Origin: Spongiactinospora sp. TRM90649
GTDB lineage: Bacteria > Actinomycetota > Actinomycetes > Streptosporangiales > Streptosporangiaceae
DNA length: 64,000 nt
Direction of reading: 5' to 3'
NCBI RefSeq assembly: GCF_029382225.1
Contig: NZ_JARLTC010000002.1
Coordinates: 124,001-188,000, forward strand
Below the pieces are notes generated by a model. That model saw only the letters and a program-made list of their open reading frames with translations, searched no databases and was not told the DNA's origin. The number at the start of each line of letters is the position of its first letter. Position 1 is the first letter of the stretch. Below, one piece after another: positions 63,456-64,000 of the stretch. Made by a program: the position numbers and the translations under genes.

Positions 63456-64000
63456 ATGCTGGCCCGCCTGCGCTCCAGCCGGCTGTTGCGCCTGGCCCTG
63501 GCGCTGATCGCGATCGGATTCGTCGCCTACGGCCTGGCCTCGGGCGGCGATCAGACCCTCGCCGCGCTCGGCGAGCTGTCGTGGTGGTCGATCGCCGGGG
63601 CCTACCTCGCCGTGCTGGCCGGGCTGCTGTGCATGCTGGCGGCCTGGCGCTCGATCCTGCGCGGCCTGGGCACCGACCTCCCGGTACGGCAGGCCGCCCG
63701 GGTGATGTTCGTCGGCCAGCTCGGCAAGTACGTCCCCGGCTCGGTGTGGGCCTACGCGGCGATGATGGAACTGGGCCGCGACCACGCCTGCCCGCCGCGC
63801 CGGATGTTCGGCTCGGTGTCCATCGCCATCGTGGTGTCCCTCGGCTGCGCGTTGTCGGTGGCCGCCGCCACGCTCGGCACGCAGGGCGTCTTCCGGCAGG
63901 CGTGGTACCTGCTGGCGCTCATCCCGCTGATCGCGGTGGGCCTGCATCCACGGGTGCTGACCTGGGGTCTCAACCTGGCGCTGCGGATCGCGCGCCGCGA
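63456..64000 (+). CDS. Flippase-like membrane protein (LPG synthase TM family), 5' part
   Basis: The frame from ATG 63456 is open to the window edge (about 181 residues). It starts MLARLRSSRLLRLALALIAI and carries the family signature MFVGQLGKYVPGSVWAYAAM. It is a clear paralog of the protein at 61589-62548. A TACCCT box (63444-63449) lies 6 nt before the ATG and there is no Shine-Dalgarno, so the mRNA may be leaderless. The 3' part lies beyond base 64000. Confidence 0.88.
   Translation, partial: MLARLRSSRLLRLALALIAIGFVAYGLASGGDQTLAALGELSWWSIAGAYLAVLAGLLCMLAAWRSILRGLGTDLPVRQAARVMFVGQLGKYVPGSVWAYAAMMELGRDHACPPRRMFGSVSIAIVVSLGCALSVAAATLGTQGVFRQAWYLLALIPLIAVGLHPRVLTWGLNLALRIARR

Overview
This window is very GC-rich chromosomal DNA with the gene content of a filamentous or filamentous-like actinobacterium. 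It has a WhiB regulator, coenzyme F420 biosynthesis (FbiA, FbiB, FbiC), DUF3499, DUF5719 and Trm112 genes around phosphomannomutase, a DasR-type GlcNAc regulator, GTG and TTG starts, and many 4-nt ATGA/GTGA gene overlaps. The DUF6247/RelE-like pair and the CU044_5270-type gene suggest Streptosporangiaceae or relatives (inference; no rRNA is present to confirm it).

Layout. 1-3.4 kb: HAD hydrolases, a DUF6912-like gene and a secreted NagZ-type GH3 lipoprotein. 3.5-10.4 kb: a whole sugar phosphotransferase system in one place. The minus-strand run is SIS deaminase, EIIB, EIIA, HAD phosphatase, HPr and EI; the plus-strand run is a DasR-like GntR regulator and EIIC. A 22-bp perfect palindrome lies on a promoter between them. 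10.4-14 kb: a secreted DUF4394 protein, a methyltransferase and an MFS exporter. 14.1-20.4 kb: a ROK regulator divergent from an operon of GH20 hexosaminidase, a CUT1 permease in which the two membrane subunits are fused, and a sugar-binding lipoprotein. The window therefore carries two routes for amino-sugar uptake, plus exo-hexosaminidases.

20.4-25.8 kb: an amidase/TetR/MFS group with a palindromic operator over a leaderless promoter, small unknown genes and an IS remnant. 25.8-30.9 kb: two adjacent S-adenosylhomocysteine hydrolases of different type, a MerR regulator and a NarL-type two-component system. 30.9-40.7 kb: the conserved actinobacterial block of CDF transporter, SIS isomerase, Trm112, ManB, DUF3499, metallopeptidase-like, DUF5719, giant GT2 and WhiB. 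41-47.8 kb: a membrane protein with a long Q/G/Y/P-rich tail, then fbiA-fbiB facing fbiC across an 18-bp perfect hairpin.

47.9-55.1 kb: an AlkA-like glycosylase, a secreted metzincin-type metalloprotease, a NUDIX hydrolase, a methyltransferase remnant, and one open frame that joins an AraC regulator to an ECF sigma factor, followed by its membrane partner. 55.1-59.2 kb: a decayed accessory patch with a group II intron maturase relic, IS630-like fragments, a frameshifted SnoaL-like gene under a double TetR operator, a toxin-antitoxin pair with a duplicated antitoxin piece, and a broken quinone reductase. 59.2-64 kb: envelope-polysaccharide genes (nucleotidyltransferase, GT4, two flippase-like membrane proteins, methyltransferase).

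The window has no tRNA, rRNA, CRISPR array or replication origin that I can recognise. Six perfect or near-perfect GC-rich hairpins mark operon ends.
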